A stretch of DNA of 62,501 bases, from assembly GCA_019694155.1 (NCBI GenBank), contig JAIBCN010000204.1:1-62501 (forward strand). The letters run 5' to 3'. This stretch comes from Vicinamibacteria bacterium. GTDB lineage: Bacteria; Acidobacteriota; Vicinamibacteria; Fen-336; JAGNNV01. Each line of letters begins with the position of its first letter. The stretch's first letter is position 1. Below, in pieces: positions 16,031-24,676 of the stretch. The translations under genes and the position numbers were made by a program. The notes beneath the pieces are model-generated. The model had not been told where the DNA came from. It did no database searches and worked only from the letters and a program-made list of their open reading frames with translations.

Positions 16031-16075
16031 CAGGTTGTTCGAGCGCGCTGCGCTTGAACGGTCAGCCGGCGGCAG

Positions 16076-18778
16076 CTACTCCTCGCGCAGGGCTTCGGCG
16101 GGGTCGACGCGGGACGCGCGCAGAGCCGGCAGCGCGGTCGCGGCCAGGCCGGCCGCGATGAGAGTCAAGACCACCGTTCCGAAGACCCACGGATCACGCG
16201 GAGATTGCTGGAACATCTGAGACGACAGCGAGGGCGCCGCGGCGATCGCGATCGCGACACCGATGGCGATTCCGAGGGCCACGAGGCGAGCGCCTCGGCC
16301 AACCACGGATCCGATCACGCGACGCACGGAGGCGCCCAGAGCGATGCGCACGCTGAGTTCGCGTCGTCGTTTCGCAACGTCGTACGCGATGAGGCTGTAG
16401 AGGCCGATGGCGGCGAGGAGCAGGGCCAGGGCGCCGAAGGCCACGAACATCGTGGCGCCGAGCCTCCACGTCTGGAGGTTCGGCTCGACGAGCCCTGACA
16501 TCGGGACGACACGAACGTAGGCGTCGCCCGGGAGCTCCACCTGAAGGCGCCGGCGCAACGGCTCGACGTAGTCCGCGGCCGATCCGCCGACGCGCGCGAA
16601 CACTTTCAAGTCCGGCGGCTCGGGGACCTGCCGGGCGGGAACGTAATACGAGAACTCCCGCGCGTCGGCCCAGGAGCGAAGGTGCATCTCCTCGGCCACC
16701 CCGACCACGGTCATGCAGGGAGCGTCCTGCCCGTTGCGCGGTTGGAACTGCAGGCACTGTCCGAGGGCATCCTTTCCGGGCCAGATGACCCTGGCCATGC
16801 CCTCGCTCACCACGACCACCAGAGGCGATCCCGCGCGGTCGCTTTCCTGGAAAGGCCGGCCGCGCAGGATGCGCGTCCCCATGGTCGCGAAGTACTCGGG
16901 CGAGGCCACCTGGAGGATGAAGCGTCCGCGCCGGTTGACGGCATCGACTCCGGGCGAGAGAAGGCCTCGCGAATCGTTGGCCCAGAAGGGAACGGAGAGC
17001 GCCGCGGTGACGTGGCTGACGCCCTGCACCGAGGAGGCCGCAGCTTCGATCTTCTCCTGGAGCACCCGGCGTTCCGCATCCGTCACTCGTGTCCCGCGCG
17101 CCTGCACGGCGGCGACGAGGACTTTGTCCGCGTCATAGCCCAGTCGATACTCGTTCGCGTTCCCCAGGCTCTTCACGAACAGGCCGGCGCCCACGAGCAG
17201 CACCACGGAGAGCGCCACCTGGAACACGAGAAGACCCCTGCGCAGGCGCGCGTGTTCCCCTCCCGTCGATCCGCCGCCCGCCTTCAGGGCGGACGCCACT
17301 TCGGCTCGGCCCGCACGCAGGGCCGGCACAAGACCCGTGCCGAGCGCGACCAGCAGCGTGGCGACAGCGGAGAACAGAAGCGTGCGCGGGTCGGACAACA
17401 CCTGAACCTCGAGATCCGCGGGCAGGAACCACCGGCGCACGAAGGCGGCGCCCCATTGCGCGATAGCCAGCCCAAGCGCTCCCCCAAAAAGCGCCATGAG
17501 AAGGCTCTCCGTCAGCAGCTGGCGCGTCAGGCGGGCCCGGCTCACGCCGAGCGCCAGACGAACCGCGATCTCGCGACGCCGGCCGACCGCCCTCGAGAGC
17601 AGAAGGTTGGCGACGTTGGCGCACGCGATCAGCAGAACGATCAGCGCGACCCCGCTGACCCACGCCGCGACCCGAGCGTCGCGGCCCGGCTGCGGCCCGC
17701 GATTGATCTGGATCGGTGCGAGTTCCGCCCGTATCCGCGCGGCCTCCGGAGTTCCCCAGTTCGGATCGCTGGCGAATGCGTTGCGCCAACTGCGAACGAA
17801 GCCGGCCTCGACCTCCGCCCGCGCCTCCGCGAGGCCGACCCCCGGGCTTCGACGCGCGACCAGCTCGAGCCAGCTCCATCCGTAGTTCCTGGGATACGCG
17901 GGGCCACGGGCGGCGAAGGCATAGTGGGTGATCGGCATGTAGAGCGCGGGATTGCCCTGATCGCTCATTCCCACGAAATCCGCCGGTGCGATGCCGATGA
18001 TGGTGGCGGTGCCCGGCCCCACGCGGATCCTCTCGCCGACGACATTCCGGCCGGCGTACACGGATTGCCAGAAGCCGTAGCCCAGCACGACCACCGGTGC
18101 GCCCTCAGGGATCCGGTCGTCGTCCGGCCCGAAGAACCGTCCGGTGATCGGTCGCGCCTCGAAGAGGTCGAAGTAGCTGGCGCTGGCGACGGTGACCGGC
18201 AGTTCGCGCACCGACTCGCCGTCCCCGACCGCCAGCCGCGTCGTTTGAAACGCGGCGACGCCGCGCAGGGACCGCAACGACTCCTCGAGGTCCACGTAGG
18301 TTGCGAATGAGAAGTTGCGATCCACGCGTGGCCCTCGCTCGTCGACAGTGTGCCGGTACAGCCGGTGGACCGTGTCCGGATCGCGCATCGACGGCGGCGC
18401 CCGGAAGAGGAGGCGATCCAGAATCCCGAACATGGTGGCGTTGGCCCCGATGCCCAGGGCGAGTGTCGTCACCACGCCGAACGTGAACGCCTTGCCGCCC
18501 TTGAGGCTTCGGAGGGCGTAGCGCAGGTCCTGTTCCGCCTGATCGAAGAGGGCCACACCGTGGGCATCGCGCGTGTCTTCTCTGATGCGCTCGAGGCCAC
18601 CGAACTCCGCCCGCGCCAGGCGTTCCGCCTCGGCCCGCGGCAGACCTTCCTTCATGAGCTTCGCCACGTCACGCTCGAGGTGAAACTGCAACTCCGCTTC
18701 GAGCTCGGCCTCGACTTCGGTGCGGCGGAAGAGAGTGCGCAGCCGGTAGGCAATCTCGCTCTTGATCCGGTGGAACAT
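16076..18778 (-). CDS. ADOP-type ABC transporter permease (MacB/FtsX-like)
   Basis: The 900-residue product has an N-terminal cytoplasmic ADOP segment (MFHRIKSEIAYRLRTLFRR, with an acidic helix) that is typical of Acidobacteria. Two FtsX permease units follow, each with a large extracytoplasmic MacB-like domain. Membrane segments include FTFGVVTTLALGIGANATMF, IVLLIACANVANLLLSRAVG and LALLLAAIGLYSLIAYDVAK, and the end SRVDPAEALREE is the usual ending. Such proteins are thought to export peptides or lipids or act as mechanotransducers with a separate ATPase, and no ATPase gene is adjacent. The start overlaps the padR stop by one base (TGATG), so translation is coupled. Confidence 0.93.
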   Translation of the reverse strand: MFHRIKSEIAYRLRTLFRRTEVEAELEAELQFHLERDVAKLMKEGLPRAEAERLARAEFGGLERIREDTRDAHGVALFDQAEQDLRYALRSLKGGKAFTFGVVTTLALGIGANATMFGILDRLLFRAPPSMRDPDTVHRLYRHTVDERGPRVDRNFSFATYVDLEESLRSLRGVAAFQTTRLAVGDGESVRELPVTVASASYFDLFEARPITGRFFGPDDDRIPEGAPVVVLGYGFWQSVYAGRNVVGERIRVGPGTATIIGIAPADFVGMSDQGNPALYMPITHYAFAARGPAYPRNYGWSWLELVARRSPGVGLAEARAEVEAGFVRSWRNAFASDPNWGTPEAARIRAELAPIQINRGPQPGRDARVAAWVSGVALIVLLIACANVANLLLSRAVGRRREIAVRLALGVSRARLTRQLLTESLLMALFGGALGLAIAQWGAAFVRRWFLPADLEVQVLSDPRTLLFSAVATLLVALGTGLVPALRAGRAEVASALKAGGGSTGGEHARLRRGLLVFQVALSVVLLVGAGLFVKSLGNANEYRLGYDADKVLVAAVQARGTRVTDAERRVLQEKIEAAASSVQGVSHVTAALSVPFWANDSRGLLSPGVDAVNRRGRFILQVASPEYFATMGTRILRGRPFQESDRAGSPLVVVVSEGMARVIWPGKDALGQCLQFQPRNGQDAPCMTVVGVAEEMHLRSWADAREFSYYVPARQVPEPPDLKVFARVGGSAADYVEPLRRRLQVELPGDAYVRVVPMSGLVEPNLQTWRLGATMFVAFGALALLLAAIGLYSLIAYDVAKRRRELSVRIALGASVRRVIGSVVGRGARLVALGIAIGVAIAIAAAPSLSSQMFQQSPRDPWVFGTVVLTLIAAGLAATALPALRASRVDPAEALREE

Positions 18779-19104
18779 CACGCCTCCATGACGAGATCGA
18801 CCGCCGCGGAGAGGCTCGACCACGCCCGCCCGTCGACGACCAGCTTCTTCCGGCCGGCTTTCGTGATGTCGTAGAACTTCGCCTTCCGGTTGTTCTCCGA
18901 AGTTCCCCACTCGGCGGAAATCCAGCCTCGGCGCTCCAGCCGATGCAGCGCCGGGTAGAGCGAACCCTGCGGGACCAGAAAGGCCTCCTTCGAAACCTGG
19001 CGGATCCGTTCGGAGATCGCCCACCCGTGCATGGGCTCCAGCGAAAGCGTCTTGAGAATCAGCAGGTCGAGCGTTCCCTGCGGCAAGTCGATGCGTCCGG
19101 TCAT
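18778..19104 (-). CDS. PadR-family transcriptional regulator
   Basis: The 108-residue winged-helix protein shows LPQGTLDLLILKTLSLEPMHG, then AFLVPQGSLYPALHRLERRGWISAEW and KAKFYDITKAGRKKL. This is the classic PadR recognition helix and wing. It is expected to bind a palindrome in its own promoter and to repress itself and the downstream permease until an unknown ligand appears. A near-perfect palindrome lies 10 to 66 bases upstream of the start. The PadR plus ADOP permease pairing is a recurrent Acidobacteria operon. ATG 19104 gives the usual PadR N-terminus. Confidence 0.95.
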   Translation of the reverse strand: MTGRIDLPQGTLDLLILKTLSLEPMHGWAISERIRQVSKEAFLVPQGSLYPALHRLERRGWISAEWGTSENNRKAKFYDITKAGRKKLVVDGRAWSSLSAAVDLVMEA

Positions 19105-19113
19105 GGCGGCGGC

Positions 19114-19170
19114 CTCCCTTTGTACTTCTACATGAACGCTACTCTTTGTCCTGTAGAAGTGCAAAGGGAG
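19114..19170. promoter_or_regulatory. Large inverted repeat upstream of padR, probable PadR operator
   Basis: The arms are CTCCCTTTGTACTTCTACA (19114-19132) and TGTAGAAGTGCAAAGGGAG (19152-19170). They are complementary at 18 of 19 positions around a 19-base spacer. The only gene that can use it is padR on the minus strand. The left arm also covers the ribosome-binding region, so one bound dimer pair could block both promoter and leader. Confidence 0.75.
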
Positions 19171-19249
19171 ACCTCCCGCACGTTCCGCCCGCCACCGCCG
19201 GGCGCAACCGCGGCCGGCCACGCGCGGCGCCCGAGGCCATGAAACCGCC

Positions 19250-20641
19250 TCAGAGCAGAAGCATCGCCGCGCACATGATGGCGGTGGGGATCAACGCCCC
19301 CGCGGCCAGGTACAGGGGCGAGACGCCGTCCTCGAAGTGCCGGCCGAGGATGGCCTGGCCGGCGGGGTTCGGCGCGTTGGCGATCACCGTGAGCCCGCCG
19401 CCCGTCACCGCGCCCGCCACCACCGCGTACTTCGCGGCATCGTTCAGCCCGGGGACGAGAGTGGCGAGGAAGGTGATGAGAGCGTTGTCGTTGAAGGCGG
19501 TGAGTGCCAGCGCTCCGAAGAAGAGCGGCGTCGAGGCAAGGCTCGCGAGGACGGGCTCGATCCACCATCCCTGCAGGCCGCCGTGCACCACGAGGCCGCC
19601 CAGGAAGAAGGCGACGAGGAGAGGGCTTCGCAGGTCCATCTCGCTCTGATGGGCCGACGTGGCCTTGGCGAAGCCCAGGAAGAACAGGAACCCGGCGATG
19701 AAGAGCACCGGGTAGTGCGCGTTCATCACCGTGAAAGCCATGAACCCGAGGTGGGTCGCGGTGAGGACCCAGGGCGTTCCCGATCCTTTCGGCGAGGGTG
19801 CGAGAGGGGGGAGGGACTTCAGTTCCCGGCGAAAGAGGGCCAGGTAAGCGGCGTTCGCCGCCACGATCCCCACGAAGGCCTTCACCCCGAAGGTCGCGGC
19901 CATGAACCCGAGATCCCAGTTCCAGGGTCTCGCGACCATGAGGACGGGCGGGGCCGCGAAGTGGGTCAGGGTGCCGCCCACCGAGATGTTCACGAAGAGC
20001 AGGCCCATGGTCGCGTAGGAGAGCGCGAGCGACGGTTTGAGCGCGAAGAACTGTTTCGAGAGAAGGAGCGCGCCGATGGTCATGGCCGCGGGCTCGGTGA
20101 TGAGCGACCCCATGAGCGGCGTCACGGTGAGGAGAGTGAGCCACCACGCGAGGGCCGAGCCCCTGCCGAGCGAAGCGATGCGGCGCAGCACGTCCTCGGC
20201 GAGATCCAGGATCGGCTGGGTCGAGGCGAGGGCCATGATCACGAACACGAACAGCGCCTCCGTGTAGTTCACGGAGTCGTTGAAGTAGTGCCTGGTCACC
20301 GACAGTCCCTGAGACCAGGCCAGGGCTCCGGCAAGGACCACGGCCCACAGGCCGAAGATCACCTCCACCTCGCCCAGGAAATGCAGGAATTCAGCTTTCA
20401 CGCTGGGGGAGGGAGGCTCTCCCGCCGCTTTGAGGCGCGCGTCGTGCGCGACCTGCGTGTGGTGAGCGAGGACGGTCAGGCGCTTCGCGAGGAAGGTGTG
20501 AAGGATGGCGAGGATGAAGATGAAGGTCGCAATGAGATTGAAGGGCTGGGCCTCGACCCGGGCGCCGAGAATGTCGAGGAGACTCGTCCCCTCCCCGGCG
20601 GGGGGGTAGGCGGAAAGGGGCAGCGGGAAGGGGGGCTCCAT
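19250..20641 (-). CDS. Putative Na+/H+ antiporter (Na_H_antiport_3-like)
   Basis: The 463-residue protein has about eleven to twelve hydrophobic segments (for example LIATFIFILAILHTFL, IFGLWAVVLAGALAW, ALFVFVIMALASTQPI, FFGALALTAFNDNALITFLA, LYLAAGALIPTAIMCAAMLLL). It fits the putative antiporter family that is related to ion-transporter superfamily members. Motifs that may line the pore are SLITEPAAMTIGALLL, VNISVGGTLTHFAAPP and ALTAFNDNALITFLATLVPG, followed by TVIANAPNPAG. These resemble NhaD/ArsB-type discontinuous helices. Function by analogy is Na+ (or Ca2+/H+) exchange at the inner membrane. A TTG at 20659 is the alternative start. No partner gene is visible. Confidence 0.78.
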   Translation of the reverse strand: MEPPFPLPLSAYPPAGEGTSLLDILGARVEAQPFNLIATFIFILAILHTFLAKRLTVLAHHTQVAHDARLKAAGEPPSPSVKAEFLHFLGEVEVIFGLWAVVLAGALAWSQGLSVTRHYFNDSVNYTEALFVFVIMALASTQPILDLAEDVLRRIASLGRGSALAWWLTLLTVTPLMGSLITEPAAMTIGALLLSKQFFALKPSLALSYATMGLLFVNISVGGTLTHFAAPPVLMVARPWNWDLGFMAATFGVKAFVGIVAANAAYLALFRRELKSLPPLAPSPKGSGTPWVLTATHLGFMAFTVMNAHYPVLFIAGFLFFLGFAKATSAHQSEMDLRSPLLVAFFLGGLVVHGGLQGWWIEPVLASLASTPLFFGALALTAFNDNALITFLATLVPGLNDAAKYAVVAGAVTGGGLTVIANAPNPAGQAILGRHFEDGVSPLYLAAGALIPTAIMCAAMLLL

Positions 20642-20787
20642 CCGTGCGAGCTTAGACAACCCTGGCGGAGCGCGTTGTATCCTCCGCGCGGGCCGGGGCG
20701 TGTCCTGCGTGTCACGCTCTGCCCGGCTCGACCTCCGTCGCCCTCGTCCACTCAGGCCGGCGAAGGAGCAGTGAAAGGCAAGCGCGT

Positions 20788-21222
20788 GTGACTTCGGAAA
20801 GCGAAACGGAAGCGTGGGCCCGAGACCACCAGGCGTGCTTCGAGTTGACGCCGCTCGTTGAGATGAGGGGTTCGAAGCGGATCCAGGTGGGCTTCAATGT
20901 CGATCTGTACGCTCACTTTCCGGTGGAGAAGCACGAAGGCGAGGAGCGGGCCCATGCCGCGCTCGAGATCTGGACCCGCCTGCGCACGATCCTGGAGACC
21001 GCGGCGAACGGAGCCTCAGGCAATGCCCGCCTGGAGATCGACGAGATGCGGAGCGCCGCGTTCATGCGGCAGGAGAACAAGCTGCAACCGGAGGTCAACC
21101 TGCGCGGCCGGACCTTTCACGCCGGCGACTACCTCACCCCGGTGACCGACGACGACCGCGCCCTTCTTCCCACCTTCGAGGAGCGGCTGCGCGCGCTCGG
21201 CCTCAGGATGAGGAACTGGTAG
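20788..21222 (+). CDS. Conserved hypothetical protein, 144 residues
   Basis: A soluble protein without signal or membrane segment, with a GTG start and AAAGG upstream. The sequence has a strongly conserved look: ELTPLVEMRGSKRIQVGFNV, VDLYAHFPVEKHEGEER and an acidic C-terminal half ending LRALGLRMRNW. I do not recognise a named family. The 147-base gap to the divergent antiporter gene may hold promoters for both, but no clear elements were seen. It is convergent with the phosphoesterase gene 43 bases downstream. Codon use agrees with its neighbours. Confidence 0.72.
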   Translation: MTSESETEAWARDHQACFELTPLVEMRGSKRIQVGFNVDLYAHFPVEKHEGEERAHAALEIWTRLRTILETAANGASGNARLEIDEMRSAAFMRQENKLQPEVNLRGRTFHAGDYLTPVTDDDRALLPTFEERLRALGLRMRNW

Positions 21223-21265
21223 ACGCCCGGGGCCGGATTTCGGGCGCTGCGGGAGCCCTCTCGGC

Positions 21266-22456
21266 TCACGGCCTCGAGGACAGCGGTGGGACGGCGGCCA
21301 GGTCGCTCTTGTAGGCCTCGCGCGAGGCGCCCTCCCTGGCCACTTCGAGGACGGTCAGCCGGGGCCGGCCACTGCCGAGAAGATCGATCCGCATGTACCC
21401 GGAACGTGAGGATCGGAAGAGCGACCCTCGCACGTTCCTGACCCTGGATGTGTGGCCGTACACGCCCGCGCCGCTCACGAGGACGCGCCCGTACGACGAG
21501 TCCTCGATGACCTGAAGCACGTGCTCGTGCCCGGCGGCCCAGGCGAGGGGCGGATGCTCGCGCAGAGCCGATGCGATCGCGCTTCGCATCCGTGCGTAGG
21601 GCCGGCTGTTGATGTCCTGGGAGAAGAGGCCCCCCTGGCGCAGCAGGGGATAGGCGGAACCGAGTCCGGGAAGGGGGAGCCACAACCACGAGACGCTGTC
21701 GGTCAGGGGGAAGAGATGTTGTCGGAGGCCGAACTTGCCGCCGTGCGGTCCGCCGCTCATCGGCGGGTGGTGGGTGATCATCACCACGTCCCGCCCCTCC
21801 GCGCTCAGCGCCACTCGGAGGGATGCGATGACTTCCGCCTCGGAACGGCTGCCGCATGCGGCGGGGGGCGCGTCGGGGCCGCCGTGCGGTCGCAGCCACC
21901 ATTGGGTATCGAGGGCCACGAGGCGCAGGCTCTCGCCTACATCCATCACCTCGGGGCCCGGACAGCCGTTTCTCGGCAGGTGAGCCGCGTGGGGTCCGCC
22001 CCGGTCCTCGATTCGCTTCTGCTGCCGCTTCACGGACTCCAGGCCTTCGGTTCCTCGCCCTCGCCAGTCGTGGTTGCCGGGCACGAAGATCACCCTCGCG
22101 CCCGTGTCGCGCGCGGCGTCGATCTGCGCGTCGAGGCGGCGCAAAGCCTCCGCATGCCCGGCGCGATCCTCGGGCGGAAGTCCCGCTGGGTAGATGTTGT
22201 CCCCGAGGAAGACCACGGTGGCCCGCTCGCCGCGGCTCGCCAGGTCGCGGCGCAGGGCGACAAGAACGGGATCTCCACCGGGGGCGGGTTTGCCGGCATC
22301 GCCGATCAGGAACAGTGTCTGGTCTTCCGGAGAGGCCGGCGGAGCGGCCGCGGCGGCGATGTCGACTCCAAAGAGCGCGGCCGCGAGCGCCACTCCCGCC
22401 AGGCCGAGTACGCCACCGCGCCCACCCGGTATGCGGCCCGCGCAGTTGTCCGGCAC
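21266..22456 (-). CDS. Exported calcineurin-like metallophosphoesterase
   Basis: The 396-residue protein has an N-terminal hydrophobic signal ending around AAAAAPPAS, so it is probably periplasmic. All metallophosphatase motifs are visible in order: LIGDAGKP (motif I, altered GDxG), FLGDNIYPAG, FVPGNHDWRG, VMITHHPPMSGG and WAAGHEHVLQ. The two-metal site therefore looks complete. Related proteins are acid-phosphatase-like enzymes of broad specificity. The substrate is unknown. The start codon is GTG at 22456. It lies 27 bases downstream of the NtrY-type kinase on the same strand, and could be co-transcribed without an evident functional tie. Confidence 0.86.
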   Translation of the reverse strand: MPDNCAGRIPGGRGGVLGLAGVALAAALFGVDIAAAAAPPASPEDQTLFLIGDAGKPAPGGDPVLVALRRDLASRGERATVVFLGDNIYPAGLPPEDRAGHAEALRRLDAQIDAARDTGARVIFVPGNHDWRGRGTEGLESVKRQQKRIEDRGGPHAAHLPRNGCPGPEVMDVGESLRLVALDTQWWLRPHGGPDAPPAACGSRSEAEVIASLRVALSAEGRDVVMITHHPPMSGGPHGGKFGLRQHLFPLTDSVSWLWLPLPGLGSAYPLLRQGGLFSQDINSRPYARMRSAIASALREHPPLAWAAGHEHVLQVIEDSSYGRVLVSGAGVYGHTSRVRNVRGSLFRSSRSGYMRIDLLGSGRPRLTVLEVAREGASREAYKSDLAAVPPLSSRP

Positions 22457-22483
22457 GGCCGAGGAGGCTACACCAGCAGGCCT

Positions 22484-24649
22484 TCAGGCCGGCAGTTCGA
22501 TCACGAAACGCGCGCCCCGCGGCTCGTTGTCCTCGACGCGGATCTCCCCGCCGTGGTCCTCCACGATGCGCCGCGCGATGGCGAGGCCGAGGCCGCTTCC
22601 CTTCCTCTTGGTGGAGAAGTTGGGCGCGAAGATGGTCTCGCGGCTCGCGGGCGGCACGCCCGGTCCCGAATCGGCCACCGTGAGCGTGGCGCGGCGGCTC
22701 GCCGGGTCGAAGGCCGTGCCGATCTCGATGGACCCTTTCTCGCCCAGGGCGGCGATGGCATTGTCGACCAGATTGATGATGACCCGCTTGATCTGCGGGC
22801 CATCGAGCCGCAGCAGGGGCAGCTCCGGGTCGAGCTTCCGTTCGAGCGACACCTGGGGATACGCGGTCTCGTAGAGAGCGAGGGCCGCTTCTACCACCGC
22901 GTTCAGCGACCCTTCGATGGGCCTCGAAGGCGGCAGACGGGCGAACTGGGCGAACTCGTCCACGAGGTGCTGGAGCGCATCCACTTCCGACACGATCGCG
23001 TCGATCGACTCCGAAAGGACGCGGTCGAAGTCGTTGGCGCCCTTGAGGTGGGCCTTGCGCACTCGCTGGGCGGAGAGCTTGATGGGGGTGAGCGGGTTCT
23101 TGATCTCGTGGGCGAGCTTCCGCGCCACCTCTCCCCAGGCCGCTACCTTCTGGGCCTGCATGAGCGGCGTCACGTCCTCGAGGACGATCACCGCGCCTGG
23201 CGGCCCCTGACCCGGGGTCGCGAAGGGCGCGACCCGGAAACGCACCTCGCGTCTGCCTCGCGCGCCGAACAACGCGAGGTCGCGCTCGAAGTGGGTGGAG
23301 CGCCCTTCCAGGACGCGCGCGATGGAACGCGTCACTTCGCCTGCCAGCTCCTGGGGCACGAGCGAACTGAGCGGCGATTCCACGATCCGCGTAGGGTCGC
23401 CTCCGAGGAGGCGCGAAGCCGCCGAGTTCACCCGTTTCACCTTCTGCTCGCCGTCCACCACGAGGACGCCGGTGCCGATGGTCTCGAGCACCGTTTCCAT
23501 GAGACGCCGCCGCTCATCGATCTCGAGATTCTTCCGGGTGAGATCCGACCGGGAGAATTCCACCTCCTCCTCGGAGCGGGCCAGCCGCTCCGACATCAGG
23601 TTGAAGGACTGGATGAGCTTCACGAACTCTTCGTCGGTTTCGTCCTTCTCCACCCGCACGCCGCGTTCGCCCGCGGCGATGCGCTCGGCGGCGAGGGCCA
23701 CGTTTCGCACGGGGCGCGCGAAGCGCCGGGCCAGCACGAAGGGCAGCCAGGAAGCTCCCACCATGGTGAGCAGGGCGGGGAAGAGGAAGAGCGAGATGTA
23801 CAGGGACGAGATGGGGCCGCGCGCCGCGCGGAGCTTCTCGAAAGTGTCGAGGCGCTTGTCGAGGTTCTCGGTCAGGGCGCGTTGATCGACGCTCGCCACG
23901 AGTCCCGCGATGACGACGTAGCCGAGGGCGTCTGGAACCATGCGCGCGGCGAGCCGCAGATCCTCGCCTTCCTTCTTGGCCGAGAGTTCGGCGAGCCTTC
24001 CCGCCCGCGCTTCCGCGGCCAGGCTCGCGATCTCGCTGGGAAGGAGGGGCGACCGGCCGTAGGTGGCCTCGACTTCGTTCCTGGCGTTCACCACGAGAAG
24101 GAGATCGGTGTCGACGGGAAGGCCCAGGCCCTGCGAGGCGAGGGGAGCCTTCGGGTCCTTGAGATGCCGCCGGCTCAGTTCCGAGGCGGCCGAGGAGGCG
24201 AGCGCTCGCGCCGCCCGCACGCGCTCCTCCTCCACCCTCACCGCCACCGCCCGCGCCGCGCCCGCGACACCCGCGGCGTCGAAGCTCAGCCAGCGTGACG
24301 TCGAGTCCTGGATGAGGGAGCCGCCCACGCCGATCAGGATGAGGGAGGGCAGCATGCCCATGACGAGCAGGGCGAGGACCAGGCGCAGGCGAAGGCGCGC
24401 CCCGACCACCCCCCGCCGCGAATCCAGGAAGGCGCGCACGAGATTGCGCACCAGAACGAAGAGGACCACCAGGAGCAGGGTGAGGTTGATGACCGAGAGG
24501 CCGAAGAGCAGGGCCGAGGCCAGGAAGTCCGTGCCGATGTCCGGGCTGCGCTTCGCCACCACCATCAGGGAGATGGACGTGATCGCGAGGATCACGAACA
24601 GCACGGCGGACAGGGGCAGGTTGTTCTTGAGCGGTCGACGCTCGATCAT
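22484..24649 (-). CDS. NtrY-type sensor histidine kinase
   Basis: The 721-residue membrane kinase begins with two hydrophobic hairpins (residues ~15-70 and ~85-110) and then a periplasmic or membrane-proximal region. A further membrane segment (SLYISLFLFPALLTMVGASW) is followed by a HAMP domain (RRFARPVRNVALAAERIAAG) and a PAS domain (ETIGTGVLVVDGEQKVKRVN). The H box LARKLAHEIKNPLTPIKLS-type sequence has its phosphorylated His near residue 514. The HATPase shows NLVDNAIAAL, DSGPGVP and KGSGLGLAI. The H box is that of NtrY. Partner NtrX is not adjacent, so its output regulator must be elsewhere. It is divergent from the VWA-FHA gene with 27 bases between. Confidence 0.9.
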   Translation of the reverse strand: MIERRPLKNNLPLSAVLFVILAITSISLMVVAKRSPDIGTDFLASALLFGLSVINLTLLLVVLFVLVRNLVRAFLDSRRGVVGARLRLRLVLALLVMGMLPSLILIGVGGSLIQDSTSRWLSFDAAGVAGAARAVAVRVEEERVRAARALASSAASELSRRHLKDPKAPLASQGLGLPVDTDLLLVVNARNEVEATYGRSPLLPSEIASLAAEARAGRLAELSAKKEGEDLRLAARMVPDALGYVVIAGLVASVDQRALTENLDKRLDTFEKLRAARGPISSLYISLFLFPALLTMVGASWLPFVLARRFARPVRNVALAAERIAAGERGVRVEKDETDEEFVKLIQSFNLMSERLARSEEEVEFSRSDLTRKNLEIDERRRLMETVLETIGTGVLVVDGEQKVKRVNSAASRLLGGDPTRIVESPLSSLVPQELAGEVTRSIARVLEGRSTHFERDLALFGARGRREVRFRVAPFATPGQGPPGAVIVLEDVTPLMQAQKVAAWGEVARKLAHEIKNPLTPIKLSAQRVRKAHLKGANDFDRVLSESIDAIVSEVDALQHLVDEFAQFARLPPSRPIEGSLNAVVEAALALYETAYPQVSLERKLDPELPLLRLDGPQIKRVIINLVDNAIAALGEKGSIEIGTAFDPASRRATLTVADSGPGVPPASRETIFAPNFSTKRKGSGLGLAIARRIVEDHGGEIRVEDNEPRGARFVIELPA

Positions 24650-24676
24650 GAGAAGGCCATTGTAGTTCGCCGAATC

